NCBI GenBank assembly: GCA_963722965.1
Contig: CAVROX010000013.1
Span: forward strand, 69,084 to 133,083
Reading direction: 5' to 3'
Length of the DNA: 64,000 nucleotides
Origin: DATLSM01 sp963722965
GTDB lineage: Bacteria > Actinomycetota > Thermoleophilia > Solirubrobacterales > 70-9
Position numbers and translations under genes: made by a program. Shown here piece after piece: positions 25,071 through 38,830 of this stretch. Below the pieces are notes generated by a model. It was given only the letters and a program-made list of their open reading frames with translations, ran no database searches and had not been told where the DNA came from. How positions within the stretch are numbered: the stretch's first letter is position 1; each line of letters begins with the position of its first letter.

Positions 25071-26185
25071 GAGGAGCTCGACGCGGCGGTTCTGTTCAGG
25101 TAATCGCGGACGAACTCGTCAATGTCGCCGTCGAGTACGCGCTGGACATCCCCGACCTCATGGTCGGTGCGGTGATCCTTCACCATCGTGTAGGGGTGCA
25201 GGACGTAGCTGCGGATCTGCGAGCCCCAGGCGACGTCTTTGACCTCCCCCCGCGCCCGCGCCAGCTCCTCGGCTCGTTTTCGCTCCTCCAGCTCGACCAG
25301 CTTGGAGCGCAGCAGCTGCATCGCGACCGCCTTGTTTTGGGCCTGGGAGCGCTCGTTTTGGCACTGGACGACGACGCCGCTGGGGATGTGTGTGATCCGC
25401 ACCGCGGAGTCGGTCTTGTTGACGTGCTGGCCGCCGGCGCCGGAGGCGCGATAGGTATCGATCCTCAGGTCGGCATCGTCGATCTCGACCTCGACCCCCT
25501 CATCAACCAGCGGCCCGACGTCGACCTGGGCAAAGCTCGTGTGGCGCCGGGCGGAGGAATCAAAGGGAGAGATCCGCACCAGCCGGTGAACGCCCCGCTC
25601 GGCGGCGAAGAGGCCGTAGGCGTTCTCGCCCCGGGCGATGAAGGTCGCCGACTTAAGGCCAGCCTCCTCCCCAGGCGAGGCCTCCTTCATCTCGACCGCA
25701 AAGCCGCGCCGCTCAGCCCAGCGCAGATACATGCGCAGCAGGATCTCAGCCCAGTCCTGGGAGTCGGTGCCGCCGGCGCCGGCATGAACGGTGACCACCG
25801 CGTCACCGGCGTCATATTGCCCGCTGAAGAGCCGCGCCTCCTCCAGCGCGGCGAGCTGGCGTTCGACCGCGGCAAGCTGGGAGCCGAGCTCCGCCGCCAT
25901 CTCCTCATCCTCAGCCGCCATTTCCGCCAGCTCGCCGAGATCGCCGACCTCCGCCGCCAGCTCGGTGAAGGTCTTCAGCTTGCGCTGGGCGCGAGCGTGG
26001 GCGGCTGAAATGGCGGCGGCTGCCTCCTTCTCATCCCAGAACCCGGGCCGGCCCATCTCGGCCTCAAGCCGGCCCACCTCCCCCGCCAGCGCAGCGGGGT
26101 CAAAGGTAGTCCGCGAGCAGGGACAGCTGTTCGCGGATCGCGGCGAGCCGCGCCGGAACCGATTCGGTCGATCGGGCCTCGGCCA

Positions 26186-26186
<1 letters not shown>
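25067..26186 (-). CDS. prfB: Peptide chain release factor 2, with programmed +1 frameshift
   Basis: RF2 reads UGA and UAA and releases peptides through its GGQ motif (ASGAGGQHVNKTDSAVR). Translation starts at ATG 26186 (MAEARSTESVPARLAAIREQ), meets in-frame UGA as codon 29 in CTTTGAC, and after a +1 slip continues DPAALAGEVGRLEAEMGRP to the stop at 25067, giving about 372 aa. This is the classical RF2 autoregulatory frameshift. Domain 2 carries HRLVRISPFDSSARRHTSF with the SPF recognition motif. The ATG shares a base with the upstream SnoaL-like gene's stop (TGATG). Confidence 0.96.
26099..26105 (-). promoter_or_regulatory. RF2 programmed frameshift site CTTTGAC
   Basis: The slippery CTT followed by in-frame TGA and C is the conserved RF2 recoding heptamer. 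The stop is codon 29. The internal Shine-Dalgarno seen in E. coli (AGGGGG) is not obvious here; the bases just upstream are GCGGACTAC. Confidence 0.93.
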
Positions 26187-29400
<3,214 letters not shown>

Positions 29401-29477
29401 CAGCCTAGGTTAGCGGGGGTGGGTGGAGTTCCCCTTGTCGGAGTGCGCAGACGGGCGTAGGATCGGCAGACCAGACG

Positions 29478-29484
29478 AAGGAGG
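29478..29484 (+). promoter_or_regulatory. Shine-Dalgarno AAGGAGG of hpf
   Basis: AAGGAGG lies five bases before ATG 29490. A TAGGAT at 29458-29463 is a candidate -10, so this gene has a normal leader unlike several other plus-strand genes here. Confidence 0.7.
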
Positions 29485-29489
29485 CTAGG

Positions 29490-29843
29490 ATGCGCATCGA
29501 GATCCGCGGTCGCAACCTTGAGGTCAGCGACGAACTGCGAGAACACGTGACCAGGCGTTTCCAGCGGGTCGGCAAGCAGGTCTCAGAGCTGGCGACGCTT
29601 GAGGTCGAGCTCTGCGAAGAGCGCAACCCCTCGATTTCCGATAGCCAGGTGGGGGAGGCCACCCTGCGTCTGAAGGGCATCACCCTGCGCGCGCACGAGG
29701 CCTCGCCGGAGATGGCCCACACGATCCACGAGCTTGCCGAGGACATCCGCCGCCAGGTCAAGAAGCACCGCGACCTGCGCCGCAAGCGCCACCGCACGCG
29801 GCTTTTGGTCAGCCGCATGCGCGGCCGCACCGCCGAGTCTTAA
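29490..29843 (+). CDS. hpf: Ribosome hibernation-promoting factor/RaiA family (short form)
   Basis: The 117-aa product has the S30AE fold: RIEIRGRNLEVSDELREHVTRRF at the N-terminus and the mid helix AHTIHELAEDIRRQVKKHRD, with a very basic tail (RRKRHRTRLLVSRMRGR). It binds the 30S subunit to silence or pair ribosomes. It lacks the C-terminal dimerisation domain of the long actinobacterial HPF (about 200+ aa), so it resembles the short HPF/YfiA type. It is divergent from secA. Confidence 0.88.
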   Translation: MRIEIRGRNLEVSDELREHVTRRFQRVGKQVSELATLEVELCEERNPSISDSQVGEATLRLKGITLRAHEASPEMAHTIHELAEDIRRQVKKHRDLRRKRHRTRLLVSRMRGRTAES

Positions 29844-29859
29844 TCCCAGGAGTCCACGC

Positions 29860-29920
29860 CGGCTCGGGGCCCGGGAGCTCCCGCGCGGCCCAGGGGCTGG
29901 GGGCGCCGGGGGCCGAGCCG
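29860..29920. terminator. Possible bidirectional terminator between hpf and a nucleotidyltransferase gene
   Basis: CGGCTCGG (29860-29867) pairs with CCGAGCCG (29913-29920) around a G/C-rich interior in the 101-base gap between two convergent stop codons. No T-run follows on either strand, so the call rests on position and pairing. Confidence 0.35.
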
Positions 29921-29944
29921 ACCCGAGCCCTTGATCGGGTGCGA

Positions 29945-30955
29945 TCAGCCGCCGCGCGCGCGCCCGGCGATGCCGCCGATCAGGAACGCTCCGGGCGCCA
30001 GCTCGACCCCCTCCAGCAAGATCGCCTGGTGGATGCGGGCGCCGGCACCGAGCCGGCAGCCCTCACCGACTATCGCCGGGCCCTCGATGCAGACCCCCTC
30101 GCCCAGCTGCACGCCGGCGCCGATCAGGGCCGGCGGGGAGACCTCGGCGTCCCCGAGCGGCGCGGCGGCGCGGACCCCGTCGGCCACCTGCGGTGCCCCG
30201 GGGTCGACCTTGACCGCGCCCCCCAGCGCGTCGAAGTTGCCCTGGCGCAGCTCCTCGAGGTTGCCAATGTCGTTCCAGTAGGCATCGATCTCGTGCGAGT
30301 AGAAGGGCACGTCTGCCGCCAGCAACGCCGGCAAGACGTCCATCGCCCAATCTGCAAAGCCCGGCGGGTCAGCGGGGCCCGCCGCTTTGCTCGCGCCGGG
30401 CTCGGGGAAGTAGTCAAAGACCTCTGAGTCAAACATGTAGATGCCGCAGTTGGCGAGGTCTGAGAGAGCCTCCGCCGCCGCGGGCTTCTCCTGGAAGCCC
30501 TGGATCCGCCCATCGGCGCCGGTTATCGCGACCCCGAACTGGGTGGTGTCTGCGACCCGCTTGGTCGCCAGGGTGGCGAGGCCCTCGTGGGAGCGGTGGA
30601 ACTCGCGCATCGCGCCGAGGTCGATATCGGTGAGGGCATCGCCGGAGATGACCAGGAAGGAGCCGTCGAGGAACGCCGCCGCGTTTCGCACCCCCCCGGC
30701 GGTGCCGAGCAGGCGCTCCTCGCGGCTGTAGGAGAGGCTCACCCCGAGGCCCGAGCCGTCGCCGAAGCGGGCTTCGATCGTCTCCGGGAACCAGTGCAGG
30801 TTGGCGATCGTCTCGCTGAAGCCGTGGCGGGCGAGCAGCCGCAGGATGTGCTCCATCACCGGCCGGTTGCAGACCGGGACCATCGGCTTTGGCATCTCGT
30901 AGGTGATCGGGCGCAGCCGGGTCCCCAACCCGGCTGCGAGAATCATCGTCTTCAT
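29945..30955 (-). CDS. Sugar-phosphate nucleotidyltransferase (mannose-1-P guanylyltransferase-like) with left-handed beta-helix
   Basis: A 336-aa nucleotidyltransferase. The N-terminal Rossmann-like domain begins MILAAGLGTRLRPITYEMPK with the pyrophosphorylase signature. GTAGGVRNAA, FLVISGDALTDIDL and YWNDIGNLEEL mark the nucleotide/metal site and sugar site. The C-terminal part (about 245-330) is built of hexapeptide repeats (APLGDAEV, IGAGVQLGEGVCIEGPAIVG). It activates a hexose-1-phosphate, probably mannose or glucose. A second, related enzyme lies at 33.4-34.4 kb. Confidence 0.88.
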   Translation of the reverse strand: MKTMILAAGLGTRLRPITYEMPKPMVPVCNRPVMEHILRLLARHGFSETIANLHWFPETIEARFGDGSGLGVSLSYSREERLLGTAGGVRNAAAFLDGSFLVISGDALTDIDLGAMREFHRSHEGLATLATKRVADTTQFGVAITGADGRIQGFQEKPAAAEALSDLANCGIYMFDSEVFDYFPEPGASKAAGPADPPGFADWAMDVLPALLAADVPFYSHEIDAYWNDIGNLEELRQGNFDALGGAVKVDPGAPQVADGVRAAAPLGDAEVSPPALIGAGVQLGEGVCIEGPAIVGEGCRLGAGARIHQAILLEGVELAPGAFLIGGIAGRARGG

Positions 30956-30992
30956 CGGGCGGTGCTTTTCTGAGCCAGCCAGCTCTGGCCCG

Positions 30993-32412
<1,420 letters not shown>

Positions 32413-32465
32413 CGATTCCCCTTCCTCGTTTTAGCCCCGCAAGGATACGTGGTGCGGGCGGGAAG

Positions 32466-33449
32466 TCAGGGCCGCCCGAGCGCCGCCTTGAAGTCCTCGA
32501 TCGCGGCGACGGGGACGGGGTCAACGCCGCGCGCGGCGGCCAGCTCAAGGGAGACCAGATCGCCGAGCATCGTCGCCCAGAGCAGCCGCGCTACGCGGCT
32601 CTCCCCGACGGTCTCAAGGCGCAGGACCTCCGCGCCCCGGGCAGCGATCGCCGCGGCGGTGAGCGCGAAGCGCTGGCGCTCCCGCGGATGTTGGTCGGCG
32701 TCCTCGAGGAAAACCGCCGCCAGCGGGGCGCCGCTTGCCGCGGCGCCCTCCCAGCCGCAGAGCTCGTTGTGGTCGGCCTCGGGCAGCTCGGAGAAGAAGG
32801 CCGGGTACTTGGCGTTCTCGTTGACCTGCGCCTTCCAGCGCCGGGCGACCGGCGCGGTCAGATCGGCGCCGTAGATGACCGGAACCGAGCTCCCGAGCCG
32901 GCCGGCGATCTCCCGCGCGCGGGCGCCAAGCTCCCCGGTCTGCTCCGCGAGGAAGGCGGCGGTTGCGTCGATCTCGGTGTGCAGGCGCGGCGCTGCCCCG
33001 ATCAAGGCGGCGACCTCGGCGGCGACGGTGAACATGTAGGCGACGGCGGCGCGGGGCTGCAGGACCCCCGGCAGGCCGACCACCGCCTGCCCGGCGGCGC
33101 GGGCGGCCTCGACCAGCTCGCCACCGGTGCTGAGCGCGATGCGCCGGGCGCCGAGCGCCTCGGCGGCGGCAAAGCAGGCGAGCGTCTCCTCGGTGTTGCC
33201 CGAGTAGCTTGAGCAGAGCACCGCCCACTCCGGCGTCGCCCAGACGGGGAGCTGATAGCCCCTCACCGTGAGCAGTGGCCGGGTGAGGCGATCGCCGAGC
33301 GCGGCGGCGGCGAGCTCGCCGCCGATCGCCGAGCCGCCCATCCCGCAGACCATCAGCCCGACCGCGTCGGCCGGCTCAAGGCGCGCCGCTTCGACCCGCC
33401 AGAGGGCGTCGCGCAGGTGGTCGGGGATCGCGAGGACGTCGTCGAGCAT
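32466..33449 (-). CDS. Phosphoglucose/phosphomannose isomerase family protein (SIS fold)
   Basis: A 327-aa protein of the bifunctional PGI/PMI family that interconverts fructose-6-P with glucose-6-P or mannose-6-P. The first SIS domain has VCGMGGSAIGGELAA and the phosphate-binding SSYSGNTEETLA. The second domain has VPVIYGADLTAPVARRWKAQ and the catalytic-region NENAKYPAFFSELPEADHNE. Its start overlaps the stop of the upstream nucleotidyltransferase (TGATG), consistent with a path fructose-6-P to mannose-6-P to GDP-mannose. Confidence 0.9.
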   Translation of the reverse strand: MLDDVLAIPDHLRDALWRVEAARLEPADAVGLMVCGMGGSAIGGELAAAALGDRLTRPLLTVRGYQLPVWATPEWAVLCSSYSGNTEETLACFAAAEALGARRIALSTGGELVEAARAAGQAVVGLPGVLQPRAAVAYMFTVAAEVAALIGAAPRLHTEIDATAAFLAEQTGELGARAREIAGRLGSSVPVIYGADLTAPVARRWKAQVNENAKYPAFFSELPEADHNELCGWEGAAASGAPLAAVFLEDADQHPRERQRFALTAAAIAARGAEVLRLETVGESRVARLLWATMLGDLVSLELAAARGVDPVPVAAIEDFKAALGRP

Positions 33450-34439
33450 CAGGCTTTGGCGGGGACTCTTTCATCCCGGCCGACAACGGCGCCCTCAAGC
33501 ACCGCCCCGGCGGCCACCTCGACCCCCGGGGCGAGGATCGAGCCGCTGATCCGCGCACCCTCGCCCACCGCGCAGCCGTCAAGCAGAACCGACTCGCGCA
33601 CCGCCGCGCCGGCCTTAACCCGGCAGCCGGCCGCAGAGCACCGCGTGTGGGCCAACGCTCGCGTTCGGAGCGACGGTCGCGTCCGGAGCGAGGAAGCAGC
33701 CCGGCGCGGTCGGCTCGACCCGAGTCTCGACCCGCCGCTCGAGGATGTCCCAGCTCGCCTGCAGGTAGCGCTCGGGAGTGCCGATGTCCATCCAGTAGCC
33801 GTCAAGGCGCAGCGCGCCGAGGCCCGCACCGACCAGCCGCGGGAAGACGTCGCGCTCGATTGAGATCTGCTCGCCGGGCCGGATCAGCTCCAGCACCGAG
33901 CGCTCCAGCACATAGATCCCGGCGTTGATTTCACCAGGCGCCCGCTCGCCGGTCTTCTCGCTGAAGGCGAGCACCTCACCACCGCTGCCGGTCTTGACCA
34001 GGCCGTAGGCGGCCGCGTCCCCTACCGGGTAAAGGCCCAGCGTCGCCGGCGCCGAGCGCTCCTCGTGGGCGCGCAGCAGGGCGCTCAGGTCAAGGTCGGT
34101 GAGGACGTCGCCGTTGAGCGCCAGGAAGCGCTCGCCGAGCTGATCGCCGAGCACCTCGGCCGCGTAGCGCAGGGCGCCGGCCGTACCGCGCGGCTCGGGC
34201 TCCACGAGGTAGCGGATCCTGGCGCCCGAGCGCTCCTCCTCACCGGCGAGCGCGGCGCGCAGCGCGTCGGGGCGGTAGCCGCAGGCAAGCACGACCTCCT
34301 CCACCCCGTGCCCCGCCAGCCACTCGATCATGTAGGCGAGAAAGGGCCGATCGACGAGGGTGAGCGCCGGCTTGGGAACGGTCAGGGTCAGCGGTCGCAG
34401 CCGTGTCCCCTCACCTCCGACGAGAACGATCGCCTGCAC
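33449..34439 (-). CDS. Sugar-1-phosphate nucleotidyltransferase (ManC/GlmU-N-like, one frameshift)
   Basis: From GTG 34439 the frame reads QAIVLVGGEGTRLRPLTLTV, PKPALTLVDRPFLAYMIEWL, RGTAGALRYAAEVLG, FLALNGDVLTDLDLS and YWMDIGTPERYLQASWDI, the features of mannose-1-P guanylyltransferases. A C insertion near 33630 breaks the frame; afterwards hexapeptide repeats (VKAGAAVRESVLLDGCAVG, ISGSILAPGVEVAAGAVLEG) complete the beta-helix. Length is three-fold plus one. It starts eight bases after the ugd stop and is coupled to the PGI/PMI gene, so the set makes one or more NDP-sugars. Confidence 0.87.
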
Positions 34440-34446
34440 AGCGCGC

Positions 34447-35760
34447 TCAGTCTGCTGTCGCCGGGGTCGGCGAGGTGACTCCGGCACGGCCGATTCCCTC
34501 GTACTCGATTCCCGCCCCCGCAAGCGTTGCGGGGTCAAGGAAATTGCGCCCATCGACGATCAGCGGGCGCGCCATCCGCCGCGCGACCTCTGCCCAATCA
34601 AGCTCGGCGAACTCGGCCCACTCGGTCACCAGCACCGCCGCGTCGGCTCCCTCCAGCGCATCGAGCGCGGCGGCCGACAACTCCACCTCGGGCAGAAGCT
34701 CGCCGGCTCGCTCCGCCGCGACCGGGTCATAGGCGATGACCTGCGCGCCCTCTCCCTGCAAGCGCGCGGCGAGAACCAGGCTCGATGCCTCGCGCATGTC
34801 GTCGGTGTCGGGCTTGAAGGCCAGCCCGAGCAGCGCGATCCGTTTGCCGATCAGCGATCCGAGGTGCTTCTCCAGCTTGCCGATAACCCGCCGCTTTTGC
34901 AGCTCGTTGACCTCGATCACCGCGTTGAGGAGCTGGAAGTGGTAGCCGGTGTTGCCGGCGAGCATCTTCAGCGCGCTGACGTCCTTCGGAAAGCAGGAGC
35001 CGCCGTAGCCGATCCCGGCGCGCAGGAAGGAGGGGCCGATCCGGCTGTCCAGGCCCATCCCGCGAGCGACCTCCCCGACGTCGGCGCCGACCTCCTCGCA
35101 GACGTTGGCGATCTCGTTGACGAAGGAGATCTTGGTGGCGAGGAAAGCGTTGGAGGCGAGCTTGATCATCTCGGCGCTGGCGACATCGGTGCGGACGATC
35201 TCCCCGCCGAGCGGCTCATACAGGGCCGCCACCGCATCCGCTGAGTGCTGATCGCCGGGCTCGGCTCCGATCACGACCCGGTCGGGGTGCATGAAGTCCG
35301 CGACCGCCGATCCCTCCTTGAGGAACTCCGGGCAAGAGACGTAGGCAAGGCCGGGGAGCTCGCGCCGGATCGAGCCACCGGTCCCCGCCGGAACGGTGCT
35401 CTTCATGATCAGGACATGGGGACCGTGGGGGTCCAGCTCGGCGATCACCGAGCGCACGCGCGAGAGGTCCGCGTCACCGGAGTAGGTCGGCGGCGTGTCG
35501 ACGCAGACAAAGAGCAGCCGCGCGCGCCCCAGCAGCTCGTCGATCTGCGTTGTGAAGGTGAGGCGATCGGCGTTTTGGGCCAAGAGCTGATCCAGGCCGG
35601 GCTCGTGGATCGTGATCTCACCGTTGCGAAGCGCTCTCACCTTTGCCGAATCGATGTCGCAGGCGATCACCCGGTGGCCGAGCTCGGCAAAGCAGGCGGT
35701 GCTGACCAGGCCCACCCAACCGACCCCGATCACGCCGATCGGTGGCCTCTCTTCGCTCAT
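34447..35760 (-). CDS. ugd: UDP-glucose 6-dehydrogenase family protein
   Basis: A 437-aa enzyme oxidising UDP-glucose to UDP-glucuronate with two NAD. The NAD motif is GVIGVGWVGLVS (9-20), the acid-lysine region is KSTVPAGTGGSIRR, and the thioester nucleophile is C256 in GIGYGGSCFPKD. The C-terminal domain has LGLAFKPDTDDMREASS. Other NDP-sugar (e.g. ManNAc) dehydrogenases share these motifs, so the sugar is probable rather than certain. ATG overlaps the LCP stop by four bases. Confidence 0.9.
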   Translation of the reverse strand: MSEERPPIGVIGVGWVGLVSTACFAELGHRVIACDIDSAKVRALRNGEITIHEPGLDQLLAQNADRLTFTTQIDELLGRARLLFVCVDTPPTYSGDADLSRVRSVIAELDPHGPHVLIMKSTVPAGTGGSIRRELPGLAYVSCPEFLKEGSAVADFMHPDRVVIGAEPGDQHSADAVAALYEPLGGEIVRTDVASAEMIKLASNAFLATKISFVNEIANVCEEVGADVGEVARGMGLDSRIGPSFLRAGIGYGGSCFPKDVSALKMLAGNTGYHFQLLNAVIEVNELQKRRVIGKLEKHLGSLIGKRIALLGLAFKPDTDDMREASSLVLAARLQGEGAQVIAYDPVAAERAGELLPEVELSAAALDALEGADAAVLVTEWAEFAELDWAEVARRMARPLIVDGRNFLDPATLAGAGIEYEGIGRAGVTSPTPATAD

Positions 35761-37340
35761 CGTCCTCCCTTCCCTCGCTTCGGCTTGGGGATTATCACGC
35801 TCAACGATCGCGCCATGCCGACCATCTGCTCGTTGCTGAGCGTGTTCAGCAGGCTGTTGGCGATCCAGTAGCTGTCCTGGCCGCGGTGCCAGGCGATCAT
35901 CTTGACCTTGCCGCCGTTGGTGAAGATCTCATACTGGCGGCCGCCGAGCGTCTCGGTCACGGCCGGGTCGTTGAGGATCGGCGGATCCGACCAGCCGCGG
36001 ATCCCCTCAAGCCCGAAGTAGGAGACCCCTTCGGGCAGGGACCACTGGAGCACCATCCGGTAGGCCTCGTGGCGATGGCCGCCTGAGTCCGGGAGGTGGT
36101 AGAGGTAGGGGTTGTGCACCTGTTCTTCGAATGAGTCAGGTACGTATTCGGCACCGGCCGGCACCCGGGTCGGGTAAAAGATCGGGAAGTGTCCGGCCTC
36201 GGCGGCGAGCCCAGCCGCCTCGGCCCGGCCGGCTTCAGAGGCCGAAATCAGACCGTCGCCGCCAGCTGGCTTTTGCTTTGGCGCCCGGTGGCGGTGGCCA
36301 ACCGCCTTCTTCGTGGGGGCGCCGGCCTGGGCGCTGAGGCTCTGCGGCGGAGCGCCGGCGCTGCCGAGGAATTCGTTGACCGCAGCGTGGATCGCGCTCG
36401 CTGACGCGTAGACGTAGCTGGGGCCAAGCGTCGCCGGGAAGTGAACCTCTTTGACCGACGCGTTGCGCGAGGCGATGAACAGTTTCAGCACCCCGAGCAT
36501 CGATTCAGCGTTGGCGATGTCAGAGGTCGTGTATTTGGTGAAGATGTCGATCAGGTTGCCCTGGCCGAGGACGAGCTCGGAAATCGGGACCTGCTGGCGG
36601 GCGGCGCTGAGGAAGTCCTGCTGGCGGGCGGAGCGGACCAGGTCGGTGTCGGTGTGGCGGTAGCGGACGAAGGCGAGCGCCTGGCGGCCGCAGAGCTTTT
36701 GGTAGCCGGGCTCGATGTTGATTTCCGAGTACTGTTCGGCGGGCGGCACCCCTTCGTTGGAGTGGTAGTAGCGGCGGTCGACGTCGGTGTAGACACAGCC
36801 GAGCGCGTTTACCGCGCGCACGAAACCGAGGAAATCCACGTTGACCACGTGGTTTACTTCCAGACCGGTCAATTCCTTGACCAGGCGCAGGGTCAGTTTC
36901 GGCCCGCCGTAGGTGTAGGCGGCGTTGAACTTCGCGACCCCGTAGCCGGGGATATCGACCTTGAGGTCGCGGGGGATCGACATCACCGTGATCGTGTTCT
37001 GATCGGGGTCAAGCCGCACCAGAATCGTCGTGTCTGAGCGGCCGCGTTCTTCGCCCAGGTTGGCCCGTTTGTCAGAGCCGAGGATAAGGATGGTCTGCGG
37101 CTGAGCGCCGTGTACCTGCGAGAGGTAGCGGGCCAGTTTGTTCTTTTCGTAGGCGTTGTGGTGGGAGAGCGCGTTGGCGATGCTGCCGATGTAGAGCAAA
37201 ACGCTGATCGCCGTCGCCGCCGCAGTCGCGGTGATGATCAGCGCCGAAGCGAGGGTGAAGCGCCACCAGTAGCGCCTGGGCTTCGGCGGCAGTTCGTGAT
37301 CGCCGCCGAGCGGCGGGCGCTTTGAGGGCAGCTTGCTCAT
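35757..37340 (-). CDS. LytR-CpsA-Psr (LCP) family protein with extra C-terminal domain
   Basis: A 527-aa membrane-anchored enzyme that ligates lipid-linked polymers to peptidoglycan. A cytoplasmic basic segment, one TM helix (about 29-51), then the LCP domain: ILILGSDKRAN, GRSDTTILVRLDPDQNTITV, SIPRDLKVDIPG and FVRYRHTDTDLVRSARQQ, which hold the pyrophosphate-binding Arg/Asp residues. After a Ala/Gly/Lys linker a C-terminal domain of about 150 residues (FPIFYPTRVPAG to MVGMARSLSVI) resembles DUF4367-like folds. ATG 37340 avoids overlap with the M20 gene. It is coupled to ugd. Confidence 0.9.
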   Translation of the reverse strand: MSKLPSKRPPLGGDHELPPKPRRYWWRFTLASALIITATAAATAISVLLYIGSIANALSHHNAYEKNKLARYLSQVHGAQPQTILILGSDKRANLGEERGRSDTTILVRLDPDQNTITVMSIPRDLKVDIPGYGVAKFNAAYTYGGPKLTLRLVKELTGLEVNHVVNVDFLGFVRAVNALGCVYTDVDRRYYHSNEGVPPAEQYSEINIEPGYQKLCGRQALAFVRYRHTDTDLVRSARQQDFLSAARQQVPISELVLGQGNLIDIFTKYTTSDIANAESMLGVLKLFIASRNASVKEVHFPATLGPSYVYASASAIHAAVNEFLGSAGAPPQSLSAQAGAPTKKAVGHRHRAPKQKPAGGDGLISASEAGRAEAAGLAAEAGHFPIFYPTRVPAGAEYVPDSFEEQVHNPYLYHLPDSGGHRHEAYRMVLQWSLPEGVSYFGLEGIRGWSDPPILNDPAVTETLGGRQYEIFTNGGKVKMIAWHRGQDSYWIANSLLNTLSNEQMVGMARSLSVIIPKPKRGKGGR

Positions 37341-37347
37341 CGGTACC

Positions 37348-38436
37348 TCAACCGCCCAAACGCTCGGGGACGGCGTCCAGGAAGGCGGCCAGGGTCTGCC
37401 GGTAGGCCTCCAGGGAGGAGATCGAGACCCACTCCTTGGGACCGTGGTGTCCGGCCCCCACCGGTCCGAACTCCACCGCCGGCACCCCGACCCGCAGGAA
37501 GGAGACCACATCGGAGGCACCGTCGCGCCCGACGCTCATCGGCTCCCCCTCGTGATGGGCGCTCGCCGCCTCGCTCAGCGCCGCCACCGCGGCGGAGTCG
37601 CGGTCGACTGTGGCCGGTGGGCGGGTGAAGAGCGGCGCCGCCTCGGCGCCGGGCAGGCCGCGCACCTGCGCCAGCACCGAGGCCGGATCTTGGTCGGGCA
37701 GGTAGCGGATATCGACGTCGATCACGCATCGGTCGGGCACCTTGTTGAGCGCGTCCCCACCCCAGATCCTGCCGAGATTGATCGAAGGGCGGTCAAACAG
37801 CTCCGAGCTGTGCCTGGCGAAAGGTAGCGACTCGATGGCGCGGAAAACGTCGATTGCATTGAGCACGGCGTTGTCGCCCAGCCACGGTGTGGCTCCGTGG
37901 GCGGCGGTGCCGCTGACCTCCAACCGCAGCGCCAGGACCCCCTTGGCCTCAACCCCGATATGGAGGTCGGTCGGCTCGCCGGTGATCGCGAAGTCGCCGA
38001 TGAAGCCGCTGTCGACCAAGTGATCGCTGCCCCGCTGGGCCTCCTCCTCAGACTCCTCATCGCCGACGATCCCCAGGCGCACCCGAACCCGGTCTTGGTC
38101 GCGCCTCGCCGCCGTGATCAAGAGCATCGCCGCCAGCGCTCCCTTCATGTCATAGGAACCGCGCCCGTAGAGGCGATCGCCCTCGACCCGCGGCTCAAAT
38201 TGGCCCGGCCTCCCGGGGACGACGTCGAGGTGCCCGTGCAAGACCACGGTCGGTGCTCGCGGGGGCCCGACTTCGGCGCGCATCACTGGCAGGCCCCGCA
38301 CCTCATCGCGCACCGCCTCGATGCCCCGCGCCTCCAACCAGCCCTTGACGAAGCCCGCCGCCTCAGAGAGCGCGTCGGGCTCAGAGGTCTCGTAGGCAAT
38401 CAGCCGCCGGGCGAGGGCTACCAGCTCCTCACTCAT
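37348..38436 (-). CDS. M20 family metallopeptidase (ArgE/DapE-like)
   Basis: A 362-aa di-zinc hydrolase. Metal and catalytic motifs: VVLHGHLDVVPG (His and Asp), GRGSYDMKGALAAML (bridging Asp), and VGDEESEEEAQRG (catalytic Glu pair). An internal dimerisation domain follows (LEVSGTAAHGATPWLG with its own His). It could deacylate N-acetyl-ornithine, succinyl-DAP or a peptide; the sequence does not decide. ATG 38436 overlaps the stop of the small membrane gene (ATGA); the longer upstream frame is that other gene. Confidence 0.88.
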   Translation of the reverse strand: MSEELVALARRLIAYETSEPDALSEAAGFVKGWLEARGIEAVRDEVRGLPVMRAEVGPPRAPTVVLHGHLDVVPGRPGQFEPRVEGDRLYGRGSYDMKGALAAMLLITAARRDQDRVRVRLGIVGDEESEEEAQRGSDHLVDSGFIGDFAITGEPTDLHIGVEAKGVLALRLEVSGTAAHGATPWLGDNAVLNAIDVFRAIESLPFARHSSELFDRPSINLGRIWGGDALNKVPDRCVIDVDIRYLPDQDPASVLAQVRGLPGAEAAPLFTRPPATVDRDSAAVAALSEAASAHHEGEPMSVGRDGASDVVSFLRVGVPAVEFGPVGAGHHGPKEWVSISSLEAYRQTLAAFLDAVPERLGG

Positions 38437-38736
38437 TCCGCGGCGATCGCGAGGAAGGCCTCCGCCCGGTCGCGTTCTTTCTGCGCCCTGCCCTGGGCGC
38501 CCCTGCGCTCCTCGGCCTCGGCGAGCTGCTCCGCCAGCGCGGCGCAGCCCCTGGGCGGCGAAGGAGACCGTGAACAAGACCAAGACACGCCGGCGCACGG
38601 CGAGGATCTGGACACCGCGCCCGGTGAGCCAGGCGGCGGCCCCGGCCGCGTAGCCGAGAAGCGGGAATCCGCTGATCGCAAAGACAACCAGCCCGGCGGC
38701 CAGCACCACGAGGTTGACGTACTTGGGAGGAGACAT
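38433..38736 (-). CDS. Small membrane protein with charged tail (one frameshift)
   Basis: ATG 38736 begins MSPPKYVNLVVLAAGLVVFA, a hydrophobic hairpin of two to three helices through LGYAAGAAAWL and RRRVLVLFTVSFAA. Near 38550 one extra base in a GGGG run must be removed to enter the frame ending in an Ala/Glu helix (ALAEQLAEAEERRG...AFLAIAAE) whose stop overlaps the M20 start. Length is three-fold plus one. No family recognised. Confidence 0.55.
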
Positions 38737-38830
38737 AAAATCCGCCCGGCTCAGCCGAGCGGGCGGATCGGCGACTATATCCCAAACTGGCGCAGAACCG
38801 CGTTGCAAAGCCAGTTCGTGAGCGTTGACA

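Noticed and set aside
25067..25242. C-terminal extension of the small secreted protein frame beyond 25070
   Set aside because: It runs antisense to prfB and is arginine-rich; the K-rich frame followed by a TAG at 25068 is a better end.
32413..32465. SAM or SAH riboswitch before ahcY
   Set aside because: The gap is only 53 bases and shows one small hairpin but not the conserved cores of those riboswitches.
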